Assembly: GCF_007997075.1 (NCBI RefSeq)
Contig: NZ_VORS01000007.1
Coordinates: forward strand, 186,001 to 250,000
DNA from: Polaribacter sp. IC073
Lineage (GTDB): Bacteria > Bacteroidota > Bacteroidia > Flavobacteriales > Flavobacteriaceae
Length of the DNA stretch: 64,000 nucleotides
Direction of reading: 5' to 3'
Shown: positions 52,439 to 60,498 of the stretch, piece by piece
Numbering within the stretch: position 1 is the first letter of the stretch
Layout: every line of letters begins with the position of its first letter
Program-made: the position numbers and the translations under genes
Notes under the pieces: generated by a model
What the model was told of the DNA's origin: nothing
The model's database searches: none
Seen by the model: the letters and a program-made list of their open reading frames with translations, nothing else

Positions 52439-54072
52439 TATTTATTTTCGTAAAATTTAATTAAATTATTTAGTTGTTTTTTACTCACTTTAATTTTACT
52501 TTTCTTCCTTAAGTTGGCAATCCAATTTTTCTCTAAAAAGTTCTGGTAATCATTCATTACTTCTCCTTTTATATTTTTTAATTCTTTAGAAGTATATGTC
52601 TCTTTATTCTCTAAAAAAAACGTCTTTAAACCTAACGTATCTTTAGAAGATTTGTTCCATATTTTTTGCTGCATTAACTCAAACAACAACAAGCCGTCTT
52701 CATATTCTTTTAAAATATGCGCATATTCTGGTTCTGTATAAACTAAATTTTCCTTGTAATAGCTTAGAATTTCTTCATTCTTAAACATCTCAAACAAAAC
52801 GTAAACAGGTTTATGTCTTCTATTTCTTATGTATTTAACAAACGTTTCTTGCGAAATATTCTTATCATTAATACTTATCATCGTATTTTGAAGAGAATCT
52901 CTAGGTATTGCTCTAATATTTTTTCTATTTAAAATATTTTTAGCCGCTTCATTTTCTACTATTGTATAGTTGGCTTTTAATTTATTTATCACAGTTGTTT
53001 CAGACATTTGCATTCTAGAACTTCTCTTAATTCTAGTTCTCAATTCTTTTTCCATTTCTGCAAATGGTTTTGTAGCGTGTGTTTTTAAAAGCTTTACAAT
53101 ATGCCATCCAAAACGCGTTTTAAACGGTTTCGAATAATCACCTTCCTTTTCTATAGCATAAGCAGCATCTTCAAATGGCTTTACCATTTTTCCTATGCTA
53201 AATTTATCTAGCTTTCCTCCGCTTGCTTTAGAACCTTTATCATCTGAATATTCATTTGCTAATTTCTCAAAAGATTTTTTTTGTTGAAGTTTGCGGTACA
53301 CTTCATCAATTTTAGTTTTACCTACATTAGTTGTGTCTTTAATTAATATATGTGCTGTTTCTAAGTCTCCTTTAGTTACTCTAAAAGCATCTACTTTAAG
53401 AATATGATACCCAAACTGACTTCTAAATGGCATCGAAATTTCGCCAACTTTAGTTGTGTACGCTGCATCTTCAAAAGAAGAAACCATTTTAAAAGCATTA
53501 AAGTATCCTAAATTACCATCGTTTCCTTTTCTACCTGTTTTAAGATCATCTTGTGCAGATCTATCTTCAGATGTTTCTGTTGCTAATTTTTCAAAAGTTT
53601 CACCATTAATAATTCTATTTCTAATTGTTAAAATTTTATTGTAGGCAACTAAGGTGTCTTTTGGTGTTGCATCTTTAGAGGTTCTAATTAAAATATGTTT
53701 CGCTTTTACTTCATTTTTGGTTCTGTAGTACATCTCTTTTACCAAATCTGAAATAAAAGTAGTGTCTTGTAAATAAGGTGCAGAAAGTTGATTCTTATAA
53801 GAAGCTATTTCTCTTTTATAAGACGGTAACGTATCTAATTTTAATTGATATGCCTCTTTTACCTTTAAGACGTAATTAATGTAAAGCGTTAAGTTTTTAG
53901 CAACATCTTTTGCTTCTTCAGTATCTATTACATCTAAATTTTTTTCATAAACACGCTTAAAATCAGCTACTGTTTTTTTCTCTTTATCTATGGTTACCAA
54001 CGTTTTTTCTTTTTGCGAAAATCCGTTTATCCAAAATAATAGCATACAAATAATTAAAACTCCCTTTTTCAT
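52438..54072 (-). CDS. Periplasmic PpiC-type peptidyl-prolyl isomerase with two parvulin domains
   Basis: A 544-residue protein with signal peptide (VLIICMLLFWINGFSQ), an N-terminal helical region and two clear parvulin domains: KAKHILIRTSKDATPKDT to GEISMPFRSQFGYHILKV (about 118-230), then ETAHILIKDTTNVGKTK to GDYSKPFKTRFGWHIVKL (about 238-335). Each ends with the F/Y-G-x-H-I motif of the fold. A helical C-terminal domain (about 340-544) follows. It is the first gene of the chaperone operon, and overlaps the next by 1 nt. Confidence 0.92.
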   Translation of the reverse strand: MKKGVLIICMLLFWINGFSQKEKTLVTIDKEKKTVADFKRVYEKNLDVIDTEEAKDVAKNLTLYINYVLKVKEAYQLKLDTLPSYKREIASYKNQLSAPYLQDTTFISDLVKEMYYRTKNEVKAKHILIRTSKDATPKDTLVAYNKILTIRNRIINGETFEKLATETSEDRSAQDDLKTGRKGNDGNLGYFNAFKMVSSFEDAAYTTKVGEISMPFRSQFGYHILKVDAFRVTKGDLETAHILIKDTTNVGKTKIDEVYRKLQQKKSFEKLANEYSDDKGSKASGGKLDKFSIGKMVKPFEDAAYAIEKEGDYSKPFKTRFGWHIVKLLKTHATKPFAEMEKELRTRIKRSSRMQMSETTVINKLKANYTIVENEAAKNILNRKNIRAIPRDSLQNTMISINDKNISQETFVKYIRNRRHKPVYVLFEMFKNEEILSYYKENLVYTEPEYAHILKEYEDGLLLFELMQQKIWNKSSKDTLGLKTFFLENKETYTSKELKNIKGEVMNDYQNFLEKNWIANLRKKSKIKVSKKQLNNLIKFYENK

Positions 54073-54079
54073 AAACTAC

Positions 54080-54361
54080 TTATAATGATATGATTCCTTT
54101 TATTTTTTCTGCTTTTCTATAATACGCTATCACCTCATCCGAAGTTTTTAATTTTAATATTATTGAAACACTTACAAACTTACCTGTTTTAGATTTCTTT
54201 GTGTTAATTACTGCACCTGTATTATCAAAAATATTTTCTACCTCTATAACTTGATTTTCTGTAGTTGGCACAATAAATTTATACAAATATTCGGCAGGAA
54301 AATCTGTGGTAGCATCTAACTGAACTTTTAATTTCTCGTAAAAATCGTCTTTATTACTCAT
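54080..54361 (-). CDS. DUF493 family protein (YbeD-like)
   Basis: A 93-residue protein of the DUF493 / YbeD ACT-like family: FYEKLKVQLDATTDFPAEYL, then YKFIVPTTENQVIEVENIF and FVSVSIILKLKTSDEVIAYY. This small alpha/beta fold is thought to regulate partners but has no settled role. It lies 7 nt upstream of the PpiC-type gene, on the same strand, so it may be the first gene of that operon. It is divergent from the ATPase gene at 54459. Confidence 0.85.
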   Translation of the reverse strand: MSNKDDFYEKLKVQLDATTDFPAEYLYKFIVPTTENQVIEVENIFDNTGAVINTKKSKTGKFVSVSIILKLKTSDEVIAYYRKAEKIKGIISL

Positions 54362-54446
54362 ACTAATTGTTAATTATTTTCTAAACTATTTGCAAAAGGC
54401 AAGACACAAAACTACATTAAAAATTAGTTTTATAAAGGGAATGATT

Positions 54447-54454
54447 TATTTTTG
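54447..54454 (+). promoter_or_regulatory. Candidate -7 box TATTTTTG before the ATPase gene
   Basis: TATTTTTG ends 4 nt before the ATG at 54459 (MQQKIVLIGG). It lacks a TTG at the usual distance. If used, it would yield a leaderless mRNA and rule out the upstream start at 54390. Confidence 0.4.
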
Positions 54455-54458
54455 TAAA

Positions 54459-54998
54459 ATGCAGCAAAAAATTGTTCTTATTGGAGGCCCCGGAACTGGG
54501 AAAACAACTATTATAAATGAGCTTATAAAAAGAGACTTCTATTGTATGCCAGAAGTTTCTAGAGAAGTGATACTAAAAGCTAAAAAAGAAGGTATTGAAC
54601 AACTTTTCTTAACAGAACCTTTATTATTTAGCAAAATGCTTTTAGAAGGCAGAGAAGCACAATACAACAATGCTATTAGCTTAAAAGAAAAAATTGTTTT
54701 TTTTGACAGAGGAATTCCAGATGTGCATGCCTACATGAATTATTTTGAAACTACCTATCCTGCTTATTTTGTAGAGAAAAGCAATGCTTATAAATACTCT
54801 AAAATTTTTCATTTTTCTCCTTGGGAAGAAATTCACACCACAGATAATGAGCGTTATGAATCTTTCGAAGAATCTGTAAAGATTGATGCTTTTCTTATAA
54901 AAGCATATTCTGAATTAGGCTACAATTTAATTTCGGTTCCTTTTGGTTCTGTTGAAGAACGGACTAATTTTATTCTTAATTCGCTTTCTGGCGAATGA
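54459..54998 (+). CDS. P-loop ATPase/kinase (AAA_28 family)
   Basis: From ATG at 54459, about 179 residues. The P-loop GGPGTGKTTI is within the first 20 residues (MQQKIVLIGGPGTGKTTIIN). VFFDRGIPDVHAYMNYFE is a Walker-B-like strand and lid region as in nucleoside or nicotinamide-riboside kinase-like proteins. The family (AAA_28) is of unknown substrate. It overlaps recQ by 4 nt (ATGA), so it heads a recQ-fmt operon. The start at 54390 would place a promoter-like element inside the gene. Confidence 0.85.
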   Translation: MQQKIVLIGGPGTGKTTIINELIKRDFYCMPEVSREVILKAKKEGIEQLFLTEPLLFSKMLLEGREAQYNNAISLKEKIVFFDRGIPDVHAYMNYFETTYPAYFVEKSNAYKYSKIFHFSPWEEIHTTDNERYESFEESVKIDAFLIKAYSELGYNLISVPFGSVEERTNFILNSLSGE

Positions 54999-56890
54999 CT
55001 ACTTCTCCAGAAAAAATATTAGAACAATATTGGGGTTTTACTTCCTTTAGAACACCTCAAAAAGAAATTATTACTTGCGTCTTAGAAAATAGAGATGCGA
55101 TTGCATTATTGCCAACTGGTGGCGGAAAATCTATCTGTTTTCAAGTTCCTGCATTGGTAAAAGAAGGGGTTTGTATTGTTATTTCTCCATTAATTGCGTT
55201 GATGCAAGATCAAGTAGAAAACCTTAAAAGAAGAGATATTAAGGCAGTTACAATTCCGTCTGGTAGTAGTCAAGATGAAATTGTAACCCTTTTTGATAAA
55301 ATTAAATTCGGCCGTGTTAAGTTCTTATACCTTTCTCCAGAAAGACTGCAGTCTTCTTTAATTCAACAAAAATTAAAAGAATTAAATGTAAATTTAGTAG
55401 CCATTGATGAAGCACATTGTATCTCTGAATGGGGACATGATTTTAGACCTTCGTACAGAAATATTAACGTTTTAAAAGAAATTTTACCCGAAGTAAATTT
55501 TATTGCTTTAACAGCTACCGCAAATAAAAAAGTACTTGCAGACATCTCAAACAATCTGCAACTTACCAACCACATCACATTTAAAAAATCTTTTTACAGA
55601 GAGAATCTAGCCTATCAAATTTTTAAAATTGAAGACAAATTAGATCGGTTACTTCAAATTTTTACAAAAACAAAAGTACCGGCTATTATTTATGTAAATT
55701 CAAGAAAAAAAACAGAAGAAATTGCCAATTTTTTAAAAGCGAATCAGTTTAAAAGCACGTTTTACCATGCGGGATTAACTGTTGTAGAAAAACAAACTGC
55801 CTTTAAAGATTGGATGACAGAAAAGAAACCAATAATTGTTGCAACCAATGCGTTTGGTATGGGAATAGACAAACCTAACGTTGGTTTGGTAATTCATTAT
55901 AATTTACCAACCAGCATCGAAAACTACGTGCAAGAGACTGGTAGAGCCGGTAGAAATGAGAAGAAATCTTTCGGAGTTTTACTTTACAATGAACATGATA
56001 TCTTTTTACATAAGAAACAGACAGAAAATTCAATTCCATCAATTTTAGAGGTTAAAGAAGTTCATAAAAAATTATACCAACATTTTAGAATTGCAAACGG
56101 AGAACTTTTAGAAGAAACTTTCTCTTTTAATTTCTTTGAATTTTGCAAAAAATATAATTTCCCTGTTTTAAAAACGGATGTAATTCTTAAATTATTAGTT
56201 AATTACGGCATTTTAGAATTAAATAATAGCTTCAATAAAAAATCGACTTTAAAAGTAATTGGAACACATTATACTGTTTTAAACTTCTCTAGAAGCAATA
56301 CTGCTTTTAAAAATTTTATAAATGTACTTTTAAGAACGTATGGTGGTCTTTTTGAAGATGAAATAAAAATAAATGAATTTTTTCTCGCTAAAAAAGCAAG
56401 CATCACTTCCACACAAGTCATCAAAAATTTAGAAATATTAGAAGCTCAGAATTTAGTTGAATACAACCAAGCGAATGGCAATATCTCATTAAACTTCTTA
56501 TTGCCTAGAGAAGATGATAAAACAATTAACCGTTTTTCTAAAGAAATAAAACAATTCTTATTTTTAAAGAAAGAAAAAGCAATCAATTTTATAAATTTTG
56601 TAACCGATAATACAGTTTGTAGAAGTGTACAATTACTTGCTTATTTCGATGAAAAAGCAACATCACCCTGTGGCATTTGCGATGTTTGTATTGGCAACAA
56701 AAAAAGGGATACTAAAAACCTTTCATCAGAAATACTTGCACTTTTAAAAGAAAAAGAGCAACTTTCATCCAAAGAAATTAGCCGTCTTTTAAATACTTTT
56801 GAAAAAGACATTTTAATACATTTGCAGACATTGTTATCGGAAGATAAAATAACAATTAATAATCAGAATAAATTTCAACTAAAAATATAA
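54995..56890 (+). CDS. recQ: ATP-dependent DNA helicase RecQ
   Basis: A 631-residue RecQ. Helicase motifs: I LLPTGGGKSICFQ (TGGGKS at 41-46), II DEAH (138-141) in VAIDEAHCISEWGHDFRPSY, III ALTATAN, and VI QETGRAGRNEKKS. The zinc-binding cysteines are in CRSVQLLAYF and CGICDVCIG, followed by a winged-helix region. No separate HRDC domain is evident. RecQ unwinds DNA 3'-5' in recombination repair. It overlaps the upstream ATPase gene by 4 nt and precedes fmt by 2 nt. Confidence 0.95.
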   Translation: MTTSPEKILEQYWGFTSFRTPQKEIITCVLENRDAIALLPTGGGKSICFQVPALVKEGVCIVISPLIALMQDQVENLKRRDIKAVTIPSGSSQDEIVTLFDKIKFGRVKFLYLSPERLQSSLIQQKLKELNVNLVAIDEAHCISEWGHDFRPSYRNINVLKEILPEVNFIALTATANKKVLADISNNLQLTNHITFKKSFYRENLAYQIFKIEDKLDRLLQIFTKTKVPAIIYVNSRKKTEEIANFLKANQFKSTFYHAGLTVVEKQTAFKDWMTEKKPIIVATNAFGMGIDKPNVGLVIHYNLPTSIENYVQETGRAGRNEKKSFGVLLYNEHDIFLHKKQTENSIPSILEVKEVHKKLYQHFRIANGELLEETFSFNFFEFCKKYNFPVLKTDVILKLLVNYGILELNNSFNKKSTLKVIGTHYTVLNFSRSNTAFKNFINVLLRTYGGLFEDEIKINEFFLAKKASITSTQVIKNLEILEAQNLVEYNQANGNISLNFLLPREDDKTINRFSKEIKQFLFLKKEKAINFINFVTDNTVCRSVQLLAYFDEKATSPCGICDVCIGNKKRDTKNLSSEILALLKEKEQLSSKEISRLLNTFEKDILIHLQTLLSEDKITINNQNKFQLKI

Positions 56891-56892
56891 GT

Positions 56893-57837
56893 ATGAGAGA
56901 TTTGCGCATTGTTTTTATGGGGACCCCAGATTTTGCTGTAGCCATTTTAAAACGTTTGGTAGAAAACAACTATACAATTGCTGGGGTAATTACTGCACCA
57001 GACAAACCTGCAGGAAGAGGAAGAAAGCTAAATGAATCTGCAGTAAAAAAATATGCAAAATCTCAAGATCTTACCATTCTTCAACCAACCAATTTAAAAA
57101 ATGATGCTTTTTTACAAGAATTAAAAGCTTTAAACGCCAATTTACAAATTGTAGTTGCGTTTAGAATGTTGCCAAAAGTAGTTTGGCAAATGCCCCAATT
57201 TGGTACGTTTAACTTACACGCATCTTTATTACCAGCATACAGAGGTGCTGCTCCCATACATTGGGCTATAATTAATGGAGAAACAAAAACAGGTGTTACT
57301 AGTTTCTTTATTGATGATAAAATTGATACTGGTGAAATTATCTTACAAGAAGAAATTGCGGTACTTACTAATGAAACCGTAGGTAGTTTACATGACAAAT
57401 TAATGCATTTAGGTGCAGCCTTAGTTTCTAAAACGGTAGACTATATAAGTAAGGGAGAAGTTAAAACGACAAAGCAGCCAGATTTAGAAGAAAAATCTGC
57501 GCCAAAACTGAATCCTGAAAATACGAGAATTGATTGGTCGGATTCTTTAAACAATATCTATAATAAGATTCGTGGTTTAAATCCTTTTCCTGCAGCTTGG
57601 ACAATGATTAATAATAATGACGAAGAAGTTTCTGCCAAAATTTACGCCATCAGAAAAGAAAGAGAGGCCCATAATTTTTCTATCGGAAAAATAATTGCGA
57701 CCAAAAAAGAGTTGAAAGTAGCTGTTGATAAAGGGTACCTTATAATAGACGAAATTAAACTTTCTGGAAAGAAAAAAATGGATGCAAAAAGTTTGCTAAA
57801 TGGCTATTCTTTTTCGTCAGATGCTAAAATGTTCTAA
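56893..57837 (+). CDS. fmt: Methionyl-tRNA formyltransferase
   Basis: A 314-residue Fmt. It transfers the formyl group from 10-formyl-THF to initiator Met-tRNA. The catalytic residues are N107 and H109 in TFNLHASLLPAYRGAAPIHW and D145 in IDDKIDTGEII; PDKPAGRGRKL binds the tRNA acceptor. The C-terminal OB-fold domain follows about residue 205. It lies 2 nt after recQ, so it is translated from the same transcript. A HU gene with its own promoter follows. Confidence 0.95.
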   Translation: MRDLRIVFMGTPDFAVAILKRLVENNYTIAGVITAPDKPAGRGRKLNESAVKKYAKSQDLTILQPTNLKNDAFLQELKALNANLQIVVAFRMLPKVVWQMPQFGTFNLHASLLPAYRGAAPIHWAIINGETKTGVTSFFIDDKIDTGEIILQEEIAVLTNETVGSLHDKLMHLGAALVSKTVDYISKGEVKTTKQPDLEEKSAPKLNPENTRIDWSDSLNNIYNKIRGLNPFPAAWTMINNNDEEVSAKIYAIRKEREAHNFSIGKIIATKKELKVAVDKGYLIIDEIKLSGKKKMDAKSLLNGYSFSSDAKMF

Positions 57838-57942
57838 AGCCTTTATTAATGCGGTTTGTAGGGTTTTTTGATTTTCAATGCTTGGTTTATTAACAATTGG
57901 CATACTTTTATTAACAAAAAGGCACTTTTTTGCCCTTCAAAT

Positions 57943-57972
57943 TTGCGTAAACCCACAATCCGTCTATATTTG
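57943..57972 (+). promoter_or_regulatory. Promoter of the HU gene
   Basis: TTG at 57943-57945, a 19-nt spacer and TATATTTG at 57965-57972. Predicted transcription start is about 57979, giving a leader of about 49 nt before the ATG at 58028. Confidence 0.8.
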
Positions 57973-58027
57973 TTAAGCTATTAAGCGAAAAATACAATTA
58001 TTAAATAATTTTTAAAATCAATTTATT

Positions 58028-58300
58028 ATGAACAAATCAGATTTAATCGATGCAATGGCTGCTGACGCAGGAATTTCTAAAGTAGCAGCTAAAGCAGCTT
58101 TAGAGTCTTTTACAGGTAACGTAACTTCTTCTTTGAAAAAAGGTGATAAAGTTGCATTAGTTGGTTTCGGAACTTTCTCTGTATCTAATAGAGCTGCAAG
58201 AACTGGTAGAAATCCTCAAACTGGAAAAGCTATTGAAATTGCTGCTAAAAATGTAGCTAAATTTAAAGCTGGAGCTGGATTAAGCGATGCTGTAAACTAA
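58028..58300 (+). CDS. HU family DNA-binding protein
   Basis: A 90-residue HU. It begins [20 protein letters not shown] and has the DNA-binding beta-arm with [20 protein letters not shown] and the following [20 protein letters not shown], the complete HU signature. HU dimers bend and compact DNA. It is preceded by a strong promoter and followed by a terminator, a monocistronic unit. Confidence 0.96.
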   Translation: MNKSDLIDAMAADAGISKVAAKAALESFTGNVTSSLKKGDKVALVGFGTFSVSNRAARTGRNPQTGKAIEIAAKNVAKFKAGAGLSDAVN

Positions 58301-58322
58301 GAATCACAGTTTTAAATTATAT

Positions 58323-58351
58323 AAAAACTCTCTTTTTTTAGGGAGTTTTTT
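58323..58351 (+). terminator. Terminator of the HU gene
   Basis: Stem AAAAACTCTC / GGGAGTTTTT with one G-T pair and an 8-nt loop, continuing into T residues. Confidence 0.8.
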
Positions 58352-58389
58352 TATTTAAAAATTTTCTTATATTTATTACAAAAAAATGA

Positions 58390-58947
58390 ATGTCTAAATT
58401 ACAACCTAAAAAAGGTAGATTACTCGTTGCAGAACCTTCTATTTTAAATGATAATTCATTTAACAGAGCTATCGTTTTGCTAACAGAACACACAGATAAT
58501 AATTCTGTAGGATTTATTTTAAATAAACCTTTAGAATATAGTATTAACGATTTATTGCCAGACATAGATTGTTCTTTTAACATTTATCAAGGTGGCCCAG
58601 TAGAACAAGATAATTTATACTTTGTTCATAGAATACCACAGCTGTTAGACGACAGTGTAGAAGTTGCAAATGGCGTGTTTTGGGGCGGTGATTTTAAACA
58701 GCTTAAGAAACTATTAAATGAAGGAGTTTTAGAGGAGTCTGATATTCGGTTTTTCTTAGGATATTCTGGTTGGGACAAAGATCAACTTACAGAAGAACTC
58801 AAAGAGAACTCCTGGTTTGTTGCTGAAAATGATTTTGACAATATTTTTTCTAATGATGAAGAAAGCTTATGGAAAAATAAATTACTTCAAAAAGGTGGCA
58901 ATTATAAACTTTGGGCAAATGCACCAAATGATTTTAATTTAAACTAA
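58390..58947 (+). CDS. YqgE/AlgH family protein
   Basis: A 185-residue UPF0301/AlgH-family protein. It begins SKLQPKKGRLLVAEPSILND and continues with NNSVGFILNKPLE and the typical FFLGYSGWDKDQLTEELKEN. The family is widespread but of unknown function; an E. coli member is YqgE. The stop overlaps the convergent aminotransferase gene by 9 nt. It stands alone. Confidence 0.92.
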   Translation: MSKLQPKKGRLLVAEPSILNDNSFNRAIVLLTEHTDNNSVGFILNKPLEYSINDLLPDIDCSFNIYQGGPVEQDNLYFVHRIPQLLDDSVEVANGVFWGGDFKQLKKLLNEGVLEESDIRFFLGYSGWDKDQLTEELKENSWFVAENDFDNIFSNDEESLWKNKLLQKGGNYKLWANAPNDFNLN

Positions 58948-59778
58948 ATTTCCTGCAATCTGCAAAACTTTTAAACTAGCGTGTAACTTACTTGCTAATT
59001 CTGTAGTAAAAGACTTCTTTTTATATTTAGTAACCGGCTGAATGCCTACAATTGCATTTGTAATAAAAACTTCATCTGCTTTTTGAATTTCAAAAGGAGA
59101 AATAGCCGTTTCCTCAATAGTAAAATCTTTATTTTTAGTTAGCATTTCTATCACCTTACTTCTTACAATGCCTTTAATACAACCTTCTGTTAGTGCTGGT
59201 GTTTTAACTACATTATCTTTAACTATAAAGATATTTCCATTGGCAACCTCTACAACCCCTTTGCGCTCATTTAGTAAAACACAATTGTCTAAGTCGTTTT
59301 CGTTGGCATAAATACTAGCCAAAGTATTTAGCATTCTATTATTTGTTTTTACGGTTGATAACAAACCAGAATAATTATAAAAGTCTTTAAACACATCTAT
59401 TTCATAGGTTGTTTTCGTTTGATAATTAACTGCTGATGCTTCCAATAGGTAATTAATTTCATTGGTTTTAGGCGTGTACAAGCCTCCATCTTTTCTAAAA
59501 ACATTTAAACGAACTCTAAAAGAAGAAGCTTCTTCTAAGACAGCAACTGATTTTAAAATTTCTTTTTCTAAAAACTCTAGCGTAAACTCCATAGGAATTT
59601 TCATACGAAGCATTCTCATAGAAGCCATTAATCTAAAATAATGATCTTCCCAAAAAATCACTTTTTTATTTACTACTTTAATTGTTTCAAAAATACCGTC
59701 TCCGTATTTAAAACCTCTATTATCTGTAGTTAATTGTACGTTTTCTTTAAATAATAATTCACCGTTAAAATTAATCAT
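58939..59778 (-). CDS. Class IV aminotransferase (aminodeoxychorismate lyase / branched-chain aminotransferase-like)
   Basis: From the ATG at 59778 the protein has about 279 residues. It starts INFNGELLFKENVQLTTDNR with RGFKYGDGIFETIKV, and contains NYSGLLSTVKTNNRMLN (the class IV PLP lysine is K in STVKTNN), GVVEVANGNIFIV and an EGCIKGIVR segment. These are the class IV landmarks. The family includes ADC lyase (pabC) for folate and BCATs; the size and lack of a BCAT signature favour the former, tentatively. The upstream extension to 59817 is excluded as a poor N-terminus. Confidence 0.85.
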   Translation of the reverse strand: MINFNGELLFKENVQLTTDNRGFKYGDGIFETIKVVNKKVIFWEDHYFRLMASMRMLRMKIPMEFTLEFLEKEILKSVAVLEEASSFRVRLNVFRKDGGLYTPKTNEINYLLEASAVNYQTKTTYEIDVFKDFYNYSGLLSTVKTNNRMLNTLASIYANENDLDNCVLLNERKGVVEVANGNIFIVKDNVVKTPALTEGCIKGIVRSKVIEMLTKNKDFTIEETAISPFEIQKADEVFITNAIVGIQPVTKYKKKSFTTELASKLHASLKVLQIAGNLV

Positions 59779-59831
59779 TGCTTTATTTTTAAGAGTTGTA
59801 AAAATAACATATTTCAATAGATTTTAGACAT

Positions 59832-59858
59832 AAAAAAACCAGCAATTCTGCTGGTTTT
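59832..59858 (-). terminator. Terminator of the START-like gene
   Basis: Perfect 10-bp stem AAAACCAGCA / TGCTGGTTTT with a 4-nt loop. On the minus strand it is followed by T residues. Confidence 0.83.
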
Positions 59859-59878
59859 AATTCTCTATAAAAATTGGT

Positions 59879-60262
59879 TTAAGCACCAATAGTATGTCTT
59901 AATTCTTCAATTTGGTTTTCCCAAAGTTGCTTAGATTCTTCTACCTCATCTTCGTCATCTGCAAAATCTGTAACAATTAAAGATACATCTTTAGTTAATG
60001 CATCTACTTGAATTTTAATTTCAAAAAAACTTTCATCGTCTTCGCTTTCTAACCACTTCCAACGCATTCTTTCTCCTGCTTTTTTTGTAATTAATTCTGC
60101 TAATTCTTCTGAGTCTTCCCAAACAAAACTAAATATTTTGCCTCTAGAGTTTACCTTATCGGCAAACCATTCTTGCAAATTTGATGGTGAAGAGATGTAT
60201 TGGTACAGCATATTTGGCGATGCGTGAATAGGGATTTCTAGTTCGAATTTTACTTTTTCCAT
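59879..60262 (-). CDS. START-like (AHSA1/SRPBCC fold) domain protein
   Basis: A 127-residue protein of the SRPBCC fold. It starts VKFELEIPIHASPNMLYQYI and has SNLQEWFADKVNSRGKIFSF and a WKWLESEDDESFFEIKI segment. Acidic residues are abundant near the C-terminus (FADDEDEVEESK). This matches the START-like proteins that are common in Bacteroidetes; ligand unknown. It is transcribed toward the aminotransferase gene and is next to tRNA-Met, divergent from the tRNA. Confidence 0.85.
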   Translation of the reverse strand: MEKVKFELEIPIHASPNMLYQYISSPSNLQEWFADKVNSRGKIFSFVWEDSEELAELITKKAGERMRWKWLESEDDESFFEIKIQVDALTKDVSLIVTDFADDEDEVEESKQLWENQIEELRHTIGA

Positions 60263-60326
60263 TGATTCTTTTGTTAGGTGAACAATATAGGTATTAATTC
60301 TATTTAAAAAAAATTTAAAACACTTG

Positions 60327-60356
60327 TTGCTAATCTATAAAAAGTGATTATATTTG
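60327..60356 (+). promoter_or_regulatory. Promoter of tRNA-Met
   Basis: TTG at 60327-60329, a 19-nt spacer and TATATTTG at 60349-60356. The tRNA begins at 60372. Confidence 0.8.
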
Positions 60357-60371
60357 CAGCCGCTAACAGAT

Positions 60372-60445
60372 GGCGAGGTAGCTCAGTTGGTTAGAGCGCA
60401 GGATTCATAACCCTGAGGTCACGGGTTCAAATCCCGTTCTCGCTA
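60372..60445 (+). tRNA. tRNA-Met (anticodon CAT)
   Basis: A 74-nt cloverleaf: acceptor GGCGAGG pairing with TCTCGCT, D arm GCTC-AGTTGGTTA-GAGC, anticodon loop TTCATAA with CAT, and T arm ACGGG-TTCAAAT-CCCGT. The CCA end is not encoded. The A31-C39 pair in the anticodon stem is a small irregularity. It is probably elongator Met, though a CAT anticodon can also read as Ile after lysidine modification. The 3' end lies 54 nt before an integrase gene, so it is the likely attachment site of the element. Confidence 0.93.
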
Positions 60446-60466
60446 CAAATTAATACTTTATAAATC

Positions 60467-60497
60467 AACGGTTTAGGATACTTCTAAATCGTTTTTT
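60467..60497 (+). terminator. Terminator downstream of tRNA-Met
   Basis: An 11-bp stem with two G-T pairs (AACGGTTTAGG / TTCTAAATCGTT) and a run of seven T. It lies directly before the integrase frame at 60499. Confidence 0.72.
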
Positions 60498-60498
60498 T

